This document shows positions 16,219 through 24,226 of a DNA stretch of 32,072 nt, in pieces. A model generated the notes under the pieces. The model did no database searches. It was not told the origin of the DNA and saw only the letters and a list, made by a program, of their open reading frames with translations. Positions within the stretch are counted from its first letter, which is position 1; every line of letters begins with the position of its first letter. The position numbers and the translations under genes are program-made. Source of the stretch: an uncultured Coriobacteriales bacterium (GTDB taxonomy: Bacteria; Actinomycetota; Coriobacteriia; Coriobacteriales; UMGS124); the NCBI GenBank assembly GCA_902464015.1, contig CABQHM010000041.1, positions 1-32,072 of the forward strand, written 5' to 3'.

Positions 16219-16257
16219 TCATAAAGTGCCCCGACACTCCATAGGATGCCGGGGCAC
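16219..16257 (-). terminator. Terminator of the module 2 reductase
   Basis: GTGCCCCG (16226-16233) pairs with CGGGGCAC (16250-16257), and the minus strand continues TTTATGAT. It begins 31 bases after the stop codon at 16288. The T tract is short, so some readthrough toward the split-barrel gene is possible. Confidence 0.65.
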
Positions 16258-16287
16258 GGAAATCTTCCAAGCCGTCGCGCGCTTGTC

Positions 16288-18156
16288 TTACGCCTTGGTC
16301 ACGCCGTCCTCCTCAATAGCACGCGCAAGATTGTAGGCAATGCCCATCGTATTGGTCAGACCCATGCTGTAATTCTTGCCATCCTTCTCCTCAACAGAAC
16401 CGCACACGTCACCCGCGGCGTACAAGCCAGGAATGACAGTGTTGTCGCCGTCAATAACGTAGCTATCGGTGAGAACACGTCCCTGGGGGTCAATGCACGC
16501 GCCCGTCGTGGTGAGGTACAGCGTGGGCATAACGGCCACCAGATAAATGCCGTAGCGAGTCTCAATGAACGAGTAGCCCTTCTCACCAGCCAGGGCAGCC
16601 TCATTATTGGCCTCGATGGCAGCAGGCAAACCCGGAAGGTCAAGATCGGCCGCAGCTTCCTCAACAGTTTCGTAATGCAACACTTCTCCACGGCTGAACA
16701 ACGCCTTGTAGGTATTGAAGCCAAACATCTCGAAATCGCTGACAACGGGAATACCCGCCTCGTCAAAGACGTAGAAGAATCTTCCGCCCTGCGACTCGTC
16801 AAGTGCCATCTTGCCCATGAAAGGATGGCTGCCGGCGTTGCCACCAATGTAGTCGCCGAAAGAGTTGACGGCGATGCCGGGCACGGCGGCGGGCAGGAAC
16901 GCCAGCTCAAAATATGTGGCCGAAGAGAGGAAGCCAGGCAGATGGCGACCCTCGCACTCGTACTTGGAACCTGCCCCAACCAGCATCTCGATGCCTTCGC
17001 CCGTGCTCGACGAAGCGGCGTTAAAGAAGAGATGGGCGGCCTCGGGATAATGCTCCTTGAGCATCTCCGGGTTCTTTGCAAAACCACCGGTGGTGACCAC
17101 GGTCGCCTTGGCGTTCACGGTCAGCTTGAATCCCGTCTCACTGTCGTCGGCACGCAGGCCCACGGCCTTGATGCCCTTGACAGGAGCGCCCGGCTCATCC
17201 TGAATGAGCTCAGTGCACTTCGTCATATAGTAAGTCTGTCCCATGCCCTCGACACGCCTGGCCAGCGTCATCATGGCATAGCCTGCGCCACCCATATAGC
17301 ATCCGGGAGCGAAGTAGTGGCCGGCGCCCGTCATCATTGCGCCCTCGAAGTTGCCCAGACAGTTGAAGCCCACGCCCATGTCGAGCAGCCATCCGTACAT
17401 GTCGTTGCAACCGCCGTAGGAGGATGTCATGAAGGGCGCCTTCCCCTCGTAGCGGTCAAACTGCGGGTCCACCATGGATGCCCAATGAGCGCACTGGCCC
17501 TCGTAGGTCGCATAGCGCGAGGCAACGCTGTCGTCAAAGTTGAAGTTCAGAATATCGGTGGTTTCAGCCACGGGGAAGCCAGAGTAGGTCATCGACATGG
17601 CGCCGCCGGGGATGGCGCGCTTCTCAACGACAGCAACCGAATAGCCCATGTCGATCAGCTTGGCAGCGCAAACCACACCTGCGGTACCCGCGCCCACGAC
17701 AACCACGTCGACATCGATGGTCTCTTCGCGCGAATCCTCAGGCTCAACGATGGGAGCGGAAAACGCGTCAAGGTCGTAGCCGGACTGTTCGATGGCCTCG
17801 GTGACGGCCGCCATGATCGCACGGCTCGTAATCGAGCAGCCGCGAACGGGGGGAACATTCACGCTCTGGTTCGCCACGATGGCAGCGGGGATGCGGGCAC
17901 ATGCATAGCTGCCGATACCAATCGTCTCAGAGTGTGCGAGGACCTGGCAGCCAGCGATGGCGCCATCACGCAGGGTGGTGCAAACGTAGATGTAGTCCTC
18001 ATGGCCCATGGCCTTGGTGACATACTTTCCGTCGCCGCCGGGAATTTGGTGGCTCTGCTCAGCCTGCTCCTCAGCAAGAGCAACGGAAGCGACGCCTGCA
18101 CTCATTGCGGCGGTTGCACCCAAGAACGAACGACGAGTCATAGAAAGCAGTTCCAT
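16288..18156 (-). CDS. Tat-exported FAD-dependent reductase with N-terminal FMN-binding-like domain (module 2)
   Basis: 622 residues. Twin-arginine signal MTRRSFLGAT at 6-15, an FMN-binding-like domain at about 42-125, then the FAD domain with GAGTAG at 155-160 and a C-terminal FAD segment with IPGLYAAGDVCGSV. The usual flavinylation motif DxxxGAT/SxT reads PPVRGCSIT here: the acceptor-type Thr110 is kept but the Asp is missing, so covalent FMN is uncertain. The fumarate reductase active-site stretch reads GDYIGGNAGSHPF (around 435-446), and the late signature GGVHGANRLGGN is replaced by GSVEEKDGKNYSMGL. A non-fumarate substrate is therefore likely. The start follows AAGGGGAG. It is divergent from the membrane LuxR gene at 18464. 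Confidence 0.88.
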   Translation of the reverse strand: MELLSMTRRSFLGATAAMSAGVASVALAEEQAEQSHQIPGGDGKYVTKAMGHEDYIYVCTTLRDGAIAGCQVLAHSETIGIGSYACARIPAAIVANQSVNVPPVRGCSITSRAIMAAVTEAIEQSGYDLDAFSAPIVEPEDSREETIDVDVVVVGAGTAGVVCAAKLIDMGYSVAVVEKRAIPGGAMSMTYSGFPVAETTDILNFNFDDSVASRYATYEGQCAHWASMVDPQFDRYEGKAPFMTSSYGGCNDMYGWLLDMGVGFNCLGNFEGAMMTGAGHYFAPGCYMGGAGYAMMTLARRVEGMGQTYYMTKCTELIQDEPGAPVKGIKAVGLRADDSETGFKLTVNAKATVVTTGGFAKNPEMLKEHYPEAAHLFFNAASSSTGEGIEMLVGAGSKYECEGRHLPGFLSSATYFELAFLPAAVPGIAVNSFGDYIGGNAGSHPFMGKMALDESQGGRFFYVFDEAGIPVVSDFEMFGFNTYKALFSRGEVLHYETVEEAAADLDLPGLPAAIEANNEAALAGEKGYSFIETRYGIYLVAVMPTLYLTTTGACIDPQGRVLTDSYVIDGDNTVIPGLYAAGDVCGSVEEKDGKNYSMGLTNTMGIAYNLARAIEEDGVTKA

Positions 18157-18345
18157 TACCGTACTCCCCTTCTCTTTACCCTATGCCGATTTGGAACGTC
18201 GCGCCGCAACATGATTCCCTGGCTCCCCAAGTTCCGCGGCGGATGTCTACTTGAGTATCTGCCTGAAAATGACGGCAGCTCAAGGCCACAAATTGACCGA
18301 AGCATTGAGAATGACGTCGCATACACCAACTACTTTTTAACCGTA

Positions 18346-18393
18346 TTGACAGGGTTTACCAGGTTGACAGGGCAAAACATGACGTGCGATAGT
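18346..18393 (+). promoter_or_regulatory. Candidate promoter and TTGACAGGG direct repeat before the module 2 regulator
   Basis: TTGACAGGG occurs at 18346-18354 and again at 18364-18372, 18 bases apart. The second TTGACA is a perfect -35 box, and GATAGT at 18388-18393 (4 of 6) follows with an 18-base spacer. This would give a leader of about 65 bases for the LuxR gene at 18464. The direct repeat overlapping the -35 box suggests an operator. The rest of the 307-base divergent gap shows nothing else I can name. Confidence 0.4.
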
Positions 18394-18463
18394 CTTTTGG
18401 CAAAAGGGGTTAACTGGCGCGGCAAAACGAAATCGCCGACCGAGGGGAAGAGACTTTCAAGAA

Positions 18464-19930
18464 ATGGATCGCTGTGATACCGCCGACAAAATAAGCGAGG
18501 TTGCACCCGTCCTTCTCTTCCTGGGATACAGCGTCTACATGTCAATCATGCTCGACAGCTATGTTACTTGTTTTGGCGGAGTCACCTCCCCCCTGGGCTA
18601 CATATCGAACCTTCCTTTTATGGTTTCAGCGACGCTGGGCATCGCGGGGGCGGCAGCCTTCATCCTTATGAGCCGCAAGGCCAATCCCCGTCCGTTCACC
18701 CTTCCCTGCCTCGTCCCCGCAGGCATTATTGCGCTGGGATACATCCTCACGCACCTCCTTGGACTGGAATCGGTGGCCATGAGTGCATTCCTGGGACTTC
18801 TTTGGGGTGCATCCACCAGCATTCTTACTGCAGGCTTCATGGAAATGATTGCATCCGGAGGCTCAGCCACGCTCATCATCCTCCAGCTTGCATCGGGTAC
18901 GTTTCTCTCTGGTGTGCTGCGCATGGCCATCGAAGATGCATCGAGAGGCGCCGGACTCACCGTACGGCTCATGCTCGTAGGTGTGTTCTGCGCCTCGATT
19001 TTCATCGTGAGAAACGCCTCGTCACATCCCGCAGGCACACCGCGCCCCATACAGGCCGCTCCAGCCATACGCCTTGCCTCCACCCCTATCGTGGCATACA
19101 TCTTCTTCGACGCGGCAATCGGCCTGCTCAACATCTATTCGTATTTCTCTGGCGAGACGTTCTTCGCAACAGCTTCGACGGCGCCCATGTGGGGCATGCT
19201 CATCTGCGCCGGCCTGCTCATCGGCTTCGTCGTGCTGCTTAACCGCGTTGACAAGCCCGAGATGATGACACTCGCAGTCTTTCCAATCTCAATCGGCGTT
19301 TTGCTGCTCCTCCCCATTCTAAACGGGGGTTCCGGAGGCTGGTTGGGCACCCTTCTGTATGGCGCGAACACCTTCACATCCACCATGTCGATGTATTGCT
19401 GCATCACAGCATGCAAAACAACGAAGTCCGACGTTTGCCTGGTGACAGCACTGGTGCGCCTCGTCTCTAGGCTGCTGCTTATGGCCGGCTTCGCGGCAGG
19501 CTTCCTATTCGCGCGCATGCCAGGCGGCGAACCGGCCGTACGTGGCTTCATGGTTGTTGCCGTGTGCGTGTACTTACTTCTCGTTGTCGTCGTTTACAGC
19601 GCCATACGCGCCGCCAAGCAAGGGGGCGGCGGCCACCACAATGAAACAGCAGGGGGCTCCTCGGCCAACACCGCTGGCGCTTCTCAACCTATGCCAACAT
19701 ACGAGGAAGCAACTCACGCCAAAATGGCAAAGTTGTCCGAAAAGTTCGGGCTATCGCCCCGTGAGCAGCAGGTATATGCGCTGCTTCTACAAGGAGGCAC
19801 TGCAAAAAGCATTGCTGAACGCCTCTCCTTGTCACCCAACACCGTGCAAGGGCATATCCAAAACCTATACGGCAAACTTGGGGTGAACAAGAAAGACCAA
19901 GCAATAGGCCTGTTTGAGAAACTGGAGTAA
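18464..19930 (+). CDS. Membrane-bound LuxR-type transcriptional regulator (module 2)
   Basis: 488 residues. About 12 hydrophobic segments from residue 13 (VAPVLLFLGYSVYMSIML) to about 385 are followed by a polar linker and a LuxR HTH in the last 65 residues: LSPREQQVYALLLQGGTAK, SPNTVQGHIQNLYGKLGV. The tail reads KKDQAIGLFEKLE instead of the SRQEL ending of the module 1 and 3 regulators. The ribosome site (GAGGGGAAGAG) is rather far from ATG. It is divergent from the reductase at 16288-18156, its most likely target. The membrane part presumably senses the acceptor or a related signal; ligand unknown. Confidence 0.85.
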   Translation: MDRCDTADKISEVAPVLLFLGYSVYMSIMLDSYVTCFGGVTSPLGYISNLPFMVSATLGIAGAAAFILMSRKANPRPFTLPCLVPAGIIALGYILTHLLGLESVAMSAFLGLLWGASTSILTAGFMEMIASGGSATLIILQLASGTFLSGVLRMAIEDASRGAGLTVRLMLVGVFCASIFIVRNASSHPAGTPRPIQAAPAIRLASTPIVAYIFFDAAIGLLNIYSYFSGETFFATASTAPMWGMLICAGLLIGFVVLLNRVDKPEMMTLAVFPISIGVLLLLPILNGGSGGWLGTLLYGANTFTSTMSMYCCITACKTTKSDVCLVTALVRLVSRLLLMAGFAAGFLFARMPGGEPAVRGFMVVAVCVYLLLVVVVYSAIRAAKQGGGGHHNETAGGSSANTAGASQPMPTYEEATHAKMAKLSEKFGLSPREQQVYALLLQGGTAKSIAERLSLSPNTVQGHIQNLYGKLGVNKKDQAIGLFEKLE

Positions 19931-19973
19931 GGGTGGGATTCCGGTTTTGCTTGCTCGAGCGACCGCATTGTCT

Positions 19974-20069
19974 GTGCAATAACATACATTTCAGCAAAAC
20001 GAAAAATTGCTCAACTGGGGTTTTGATGATTTAACATACATTTCGATGAGTCAAATGTATGTTAAATCA
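19974..20069. repeat. 96-bp intergenic repeat with hairpin, copy 2
   Basis: Ungapped match to 16090-16185. AACATACATTTC lies at 19981 and again in the left arm. The stem arms 20027-20043 and 20053-20069 pair over 17 bp, with a 9-base loop that differs in sequence from copy 1. It lies between the convergent ends of the module 2 LuxR gene (19930) and the module 3 reductase (20222), again just beyond a reductase terminator. Confidence 0.85.
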
Positions 20070-20155
20070 GAACCACAGGCCTTCTGGGCCCGCTCGGCAC
20101 CCAGGGCCGCACCGCCGCGGCGTTCCACTGGCCACAAAAAACAATCGCGCAACGC

Positions 20156-20189
20156 AAAAGAGGGCCCAGGCCTGCCGGCCGGGACCCTC
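20156..20189 (-). terminator. Terminator of the module 3 reductase
   Basis: GAGGGCCCAGGCC from 20160 pairs with the segment 20177-20189 with two mismatches. The minus strand continues TTTTGCG. It starts 32 bases after the stop codon at 20222. Confidence 0.75.
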
Positions 20190-20221
20190 CCGCAGCGAGT
20201 TCTATCCGGGCAGAGCCCTTC

Positions 20222-22255
20222 TTACTTCACAGCCTGCTTGAGGGCGGCGCGCACGGCCGCCTCGATGGCCTTGCTGGTGACGGTGGCGCCGGCCACGCCG
20301 TCGATCTGGTCGCCCTGGGCGGCCTCGACCTGCTGGGCGTAGGTGCCATCCTCGATGGCCTCGTAGCCGCCGATGCCCTGGGTCTCGTTATTGGGCGAGA
20401 TGTCGGACACGGTGATATGGCCGCCGGAGACCTCGATCGTCACGTTGATGTCGCCGCCCATGCCCGTGCCGGTGCCGGTGTAGGTGCCGTCCGCGATGTT
20501 GGACAGGTCGACCTCGCCGGAGGGCTTGACGGCGGTCTTCTCGGTGGGCGCGAAGGTCGGGTCGGAGGAAATCTGCATCATGAGCTGACGGCCCTCGGTC
20601 ACGGTACGACCAGCGGCCAGGCCGGGGAAGTACTCGGGGTAGTTCGTGTCGAAGAAGCTGCCCGAGCAGTCGCCGATGGCGTAGAGGCCCTCGACAGGCG
20701 TACGGTCGGCGGCGAGAACCTGCATCTTGGCGTTGATGTTGAGGCCGTCGAGCGTGGTGAGCAGGCTCGCGCCATACCAGCAGCCGTAGAACGGAGGCGT
20801 GCGCAGCTCGGAGAGACGGTAGTCCTCCTTGCCGTACTCGTCGTCCTTCTGGGCGTCGTACAGACCGTTGTAGTGGTCGCACGTGGCCAGGAAAGTGTCC
20901 TTGGCCTCGCCCTCGAAGCCCAGCTTTTCGGCGAGCTCCTCGAGCGTGTCGGCCTTCACGAAGACCTCGGCGCCACCGTCCATGGCGATGAAGTCCTCGA
21001 GCGGCATGCCCTGCTCCATCATCATGCGGGTGTAAGAAGCGCAGCCAATCATCATGAAGCGCTTGATGTCCTCGGGCGCGTTGGCATCCATGACCTGGCA
21101 GAACACGCCACCGGGCTGCATGGAAGTCGCGAAGAGCATATTATCGTAAGGCGTGGACTCGTTGGCGAAGCGCTTGCCGTCACGGTTGACCTTGAGGAAG
21201 GGCTGGCTGCCGATGTTGAGCTGGTAAATCTTGCCAGGCAGGGTTGCGTCGGCACCCTCGCCCTGGTAGCCGGCGACAACACCAGCGGGCACAGCGCCGC
21301 GGTCGAACAGCATGGGCGTGGGATCGGCCTGCTTGGAGGCACCGGCCCACAGGCCGCACTTGATACCAGAGCCGTCGCAGAAGGCGTTGTAGCTGGCAGC
21401 GGTCATAACACGGCATGCGTCGGGCTGCAGGGCCTGCATCATCACGGGGTTTGCGGGATAGCCGCCGGTGGCAAGCACCACGTAAGGAGCGTCGATCTCG
21501 ATGTAGCCATCTTCACCCTTGAAGATGCCGCCCGTCACCTTGCCGTCCTCATGCACGAGGCGCACGAGCTCGTAGCCGAACCAGATATCGTCGCCCTGGG
21601 CCTGAATATGCTCGAGGAGCACGTCGTTGCGCGTCGGGGGCTGGTAAGGCACGACCCAGCTGTGCTCGCACACGGGCATGACGTACTCCGTGCCACCCGT
21701 GGCATGCTCGCCGGGATCTGCCACAGAGCAGACCTTGCCAGCAGCGGTGAGCATGGGATCGATCCAGTCCACAACCTCGGCGGAGTTGTCGATCCACATC
21801 TTGATGAGGTCGCGATCGCACTTGCCCGAGGCGTAGCGGCTGATCTCGTTGAGAACCTGCATGCGATCCATCTCGCGGATCTGGGTGGAGTATGTGCTGT
21901 TGATGACGCCGAGATACTCGCGGCTCTCCGTGACAGACTGAGCACGGTCCACAGCGATGAAGTTGAGGCCCAGGTCGCTGGCCGTGGCGGCAGCAGCCAG
22001 GCCGCCGTTGCCGGCGCCGCCCACGATAAGGATGTCGCACTGATACGTGGCGACGATGTCAGCAGCGTCAATCTGGGGCTCCTCGCCAAGCCATGCGGGG
22101 TTGGGACCAGCCTGGACAACGGTGTTCTCAGCGGTGCGTGCGGCAACGGGGGCGACAGCGGCCTGATCAGCCATGGCGGCACCGGCGAACATGCTGGCGC
22201 TGGCAAGGCCGAAGGCGCCGAAGGCAGATCCAGTAACGAAACTACGACGATCCAT
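20222..22255 (-). CDS. Tat-exported FAD-dependent reductase with C-terminal FMN-binding domain (module 3)
   Basis: 677 residues. Twin-arginine signal MDRRSFVTG, FAD motif GAGNGG at 80-85, a central capping domain, the late FAD segment GLYAIGDCSGSFF, and a C-terminal FMN-binding domain from about residue 600. The last carries the canonical flavinylation motif DGVAGATVTS, with Thr660 as the expected acceptor of covalent FMN from ApbE. In fumarate reductases the active-site arginine follows GKRFVNEITT. Here residues 361-370 read KRFANESTPY, so Tyr370 takes that place, and the GGVHGANRLGGN signature is replaced by GSFFDTNYPEYFPGL. The substrate is therefore probably not fumarate. No ApbE gene is in the window. 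It is divergent from the LuxR gene at 22466. Confidence 0.9.
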   Translation of the reverse strand: MDRRSFVTGSAFGAFGLASASMFAGAAMADQAAVAPVAARTAENTVVQAGPNPAWLGEEPQIDAADIVATYQCDILIVGGAGNGGLAAAATASDLGLNFIAVDRAQSVTESREYLGVINSTYSTQIREMDRMQVLNEISRYASGKCDRDLIKMWIDNSAEVVDWIDPMLTAAGKVCSVADPGEHATGGTEYVMPVCEHSWVVPYQPPTRNDVLLEHIQAQGDDIWFGYELVRLVHEDGKVTGGIFKGEDGYIEIDAPYVVLATGGYPANPVMMQALQPDACRVMTAASYNAFCDGSGIKCGLWAGASKQADPTPMLFDRGAVPAGVVAGYQGEGADATLPGKIYQLNIGSQPFLKVNRDGKRFANESTPYDNMLFATSMQPGGVFCQVMDANAPEDIKRFMMIGCASYTRMMMEQGMPLEDFIAMDGGAEVFVKADTLEELAEKLGFEGEAKDTFLATCDHYNGLYDAQKDDEYGKEDYRLSELRTPPFYGCWYGASLLTTLDGLNINAKMQVLAADRTPVEGLYAIGDCSGSFFDTNYPEYFPGLAAGRTVTEGRQLMMQISSDPTFAPTEKTAVKPSGEVDLSNIADGTYTGTGTGMGGDINVTIEVSGGHITVSDISPNNETQGIGGYEAIEDGTYAQQVEAAQGDQIDGVAGATVTSKAIEAAVRAALKQAVK

Positions 22256-22282
22256 GAGTGCGTACCTTTCTCACTGGTGTGT

Positions 22283-22307
22283 GCCCCGAGCGTCGCTCGT
22301 CCGGGGC
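22283..22307. promoter_or_regulatory. GC-rich hairpin in the leader of the module 3 reductase
   Basis: GCCCCG at 22283-22288 pairs with CGGGGC at 22302-22307, with an inner GAGC/GCTC pairing. It lies 28 bases upstream of the reductase start, within its probable leader. It may stabilise the mRNA or serve as a regulator site. There is no T tract. Confidence 0.35.
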
Positions 22308-22465
22308 GTTGGACGTTTTCCAGTATGCAAACGACCGTCTTGCAATGCCCCACCCTTCAGGTGTAGGCTTCGAACACACCAGGTAGATTGTTGTTTTCTA
22401 AGACCATCCCACCCAAGCGGTATTGCATGGGCACACAGGGAACGTACGTGAGGCGGATACCACAC

Positions 22466-23908
22466 ATGGGCAAACGGCACACATTCGACACTCCCATACC
22501 GCAGGGGTGGGCGTTTTTGCGTTGCTTTGTTGCGTGCACGCTGACATTTGCCACAGTCGTCTTCTTTAACGGAACACCCGCCACGCAGCCTGGGCAGGTG
22601 ATCGATGCCTCGCACATCAAGGCAGCGCGCGACATGTCGTGCCTTGCAGGCATCGCCGCGTTCATCGCCCTCATGTTCGTTGCCCGCCACCGCCCGCAAT
22701 CCTTGCACCCCGTGGCGCTGAGCGTGGCGGCCGTCGTGTTGGGACTTATCGGTCATGTCTTGGGCTTAGTCTCAGCCAACTTGAATGTACATGCATTTCT
22801 TATACCTGGAAGCTGCCTGATGAGCATCGCAACCGCCTGGACAACGGTACTGCTGCTGCTTGCATGCTCCTCCTTGAACCTGCAGCGGGTATGCGTATGC
22901 CTAGCTGGCGGCGCCGCCGTGGCCATGCCCCTCACTGCTGTCATCGGAAACGCAGGCACTGGTCCGATCATCACAGCAGTGGACGCCGTGGCCTCGGTCG
23001 CGGCCGTTGTTTTGATCTTGCCGATCGCCATGCCCTTTTTCTCCCGCCTGGCAAGCGTCGGCGCACCCACCGACCGCGAGGTCTCGCACCCGGCGGCATT
23101 CCTTCCCTTGGACCACTGCCTCTACGTGTACATCATCGTCTTCAGCTTCGCCTACGGCCTGGCCGTGAACATCGCACAGCCCTCGGGACAGGCAACTCCC
23201 TTCGCCCTCGCGGCGGCGGTCCTGCTCGTCGTGGCGATATGGGCCCTGCGCTCGAAGGCCCGCCCGAAGGCAGACCTGCTCTTGTTGCTGTCGCTCTGCC
23301 TCGTGGTGGGCGGCTTCTCGCTCGTGCTCATCGGAGACATGCGGTGCGAAACCCTCGCCCAGTCAACCCTTCTTGCGGGCTATATGTGCTTCTACCTGCT
23401 CACTTGGTTTGCGCTGTGCGCCGTCGCCACACGCAGCGCCGCCGACGCCATCCCCGCCATCTGCTGGGGCAGCGCAGCAAACTACCTGGGCATCCTCGCT
23501 GGCGCCATCATCACCGATGTGTTGGCGGGCGTCTCCGATACGGCGTTTGCCGTCAAGCTTGTCATCGCCGCCGTGCTCACGTTCACCGCGGCTTACGTCA
23601 CGGCCACTCAGCGCTCCACAAGCCTTGACGCCACCATCGACGGCATCGAGCCCGACACCTCCTCTGTTGAGGTGCGCTACATCGACCGCCTCGACGCATG
23701 CTGCGAGCAAGTAGCCGAGCAGGCAGGCCTTACCCAGCGCGAACGCGAGATTCTCGCCCTGCTCGCCCGCGGCAACAACGCCCAGCACATCCAGGAGCAG
23801 CTCTCCATCTCGCACAACACCGTGAAGTACCACGCCCGAAACGTCTACCGCAAACTCGATGTGCACAGTCAGCAGGAGCTCATCGACCTGCTCGCTGAGA
23901 AAGCCTAG
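22466..23908 (+). CDS. Membrane-bound LuxR-type transcriptional regulator (module 3)
   Basis: About 480 residues. Multiple hydrophobic segments span residues of about 10-390 (AFLRCFVACTLTFATVVFF first). A linker then leads to the HTH: LTQREREILALLARGNNAQ, SHNTVKYHARNVYRKLDV, HSQQELIDLLAEKA. The ending matches the stand-alone HTH protein at 3691 closely (DIHSRQELIDLL). The start is uncertain: ATG at 22466 has GAGGCGG 9 bases upstream, while GTG at 22448, ATG at 22427 and TTG at 22388 are also in frame. It is divergent from the module 3 reductase and probably controls it. Confidence 0.85.
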   Translation: MGKRHTFDTPIPQGWAFLRCFVACTLTFATVVFFNGTPATQPGQVIDASHIKAARDMSCLAGIAAFIALMFVARHRPQSLHPVALSVAAVVLGLIGHVLGLVSANLNVHAFLIPGSCLMSIATAWTTVLLLLACSSLNLQRVCVCLAGGAAVAMPLTAVIGNAGTGPIITAVDAVASVAAVVLILPIAMPFFSRLASVGAPTDREVSHPAAFLPLDHCLYVYIIVFSFAYGLAVNIAQPSGQATPFALAAAVLLVVAIWALRSKARPKADLLLLLSLCLVVGGFSLVLIGDMRCETLAQSTLLAGYMCFYLLTWFALCAVATRSAADAIPAICWGSAANYLGILAGAIITDVLAGVSDTAFAVKLVIAAVLTFTAAYVTATQRSTSLDATIDGIEPDTSSVEVRYIDRLDACCEQVAEQAGLTQREREILALLARGNNAQHIQEQLSISHNTVKYHARNVYRKLDVHSQQELIDLLAEKA

Positions 23909-24226
23909 GCGCGCGATACCACCCGGCATCGCGTAAGCCACACCCCATAAGGAGGCCGCGCCATCGCCCTTTCGCACGGCTCAAGCCCAGCGGCCGATAA
24001 CCGACGAGGGGGATGCTCACTGTACGCTGCGCCCTCACCCCCTCGCCTTAATCGCATGCTGTTAATTCTGTCTCATCGTCTGTACGCGTTCCGGCCCGCC
24101 TACAGCTGCACGCCCTCCCAGTAGCGCAAGCGGGAACGCCAGGCAGCATCGCACATCACGCCCAAACTGTCACACGCAGCAGGACCGGGATTCACCTGCA
24201 ACCTCAATTGAAAAACCGACCCGCTC
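23909..24226. other. Gene-free stretch between convergent genes
   Basis: These 318 bases separate the module 3 LuxR gene from the end of the response regulator gene. The only structure I see is CGAGGGGG at 24005-24012 pairing with CCCCCTCG at 24038-24045 across a 25-base loop. It lacks a T tract on either strand but may end transcription from both sides. No coding frame with a believable start was found. Confidence 0.5.

Noticed and set aside
16246..18477. Long plus-strand open frame opposite the module 2 reductase
   Set aside because: The translation has no domain signature and lies entirely over a well-supported flavoprotein with signal peptide and FAD motifs.
20417..22366. Long plus-strand open frame opposite the module 3 reductase
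   Set aside because: Low-complexity Val/Gly/His/Ala-rich shadow of the reductase gene; no ribosome site or motif.
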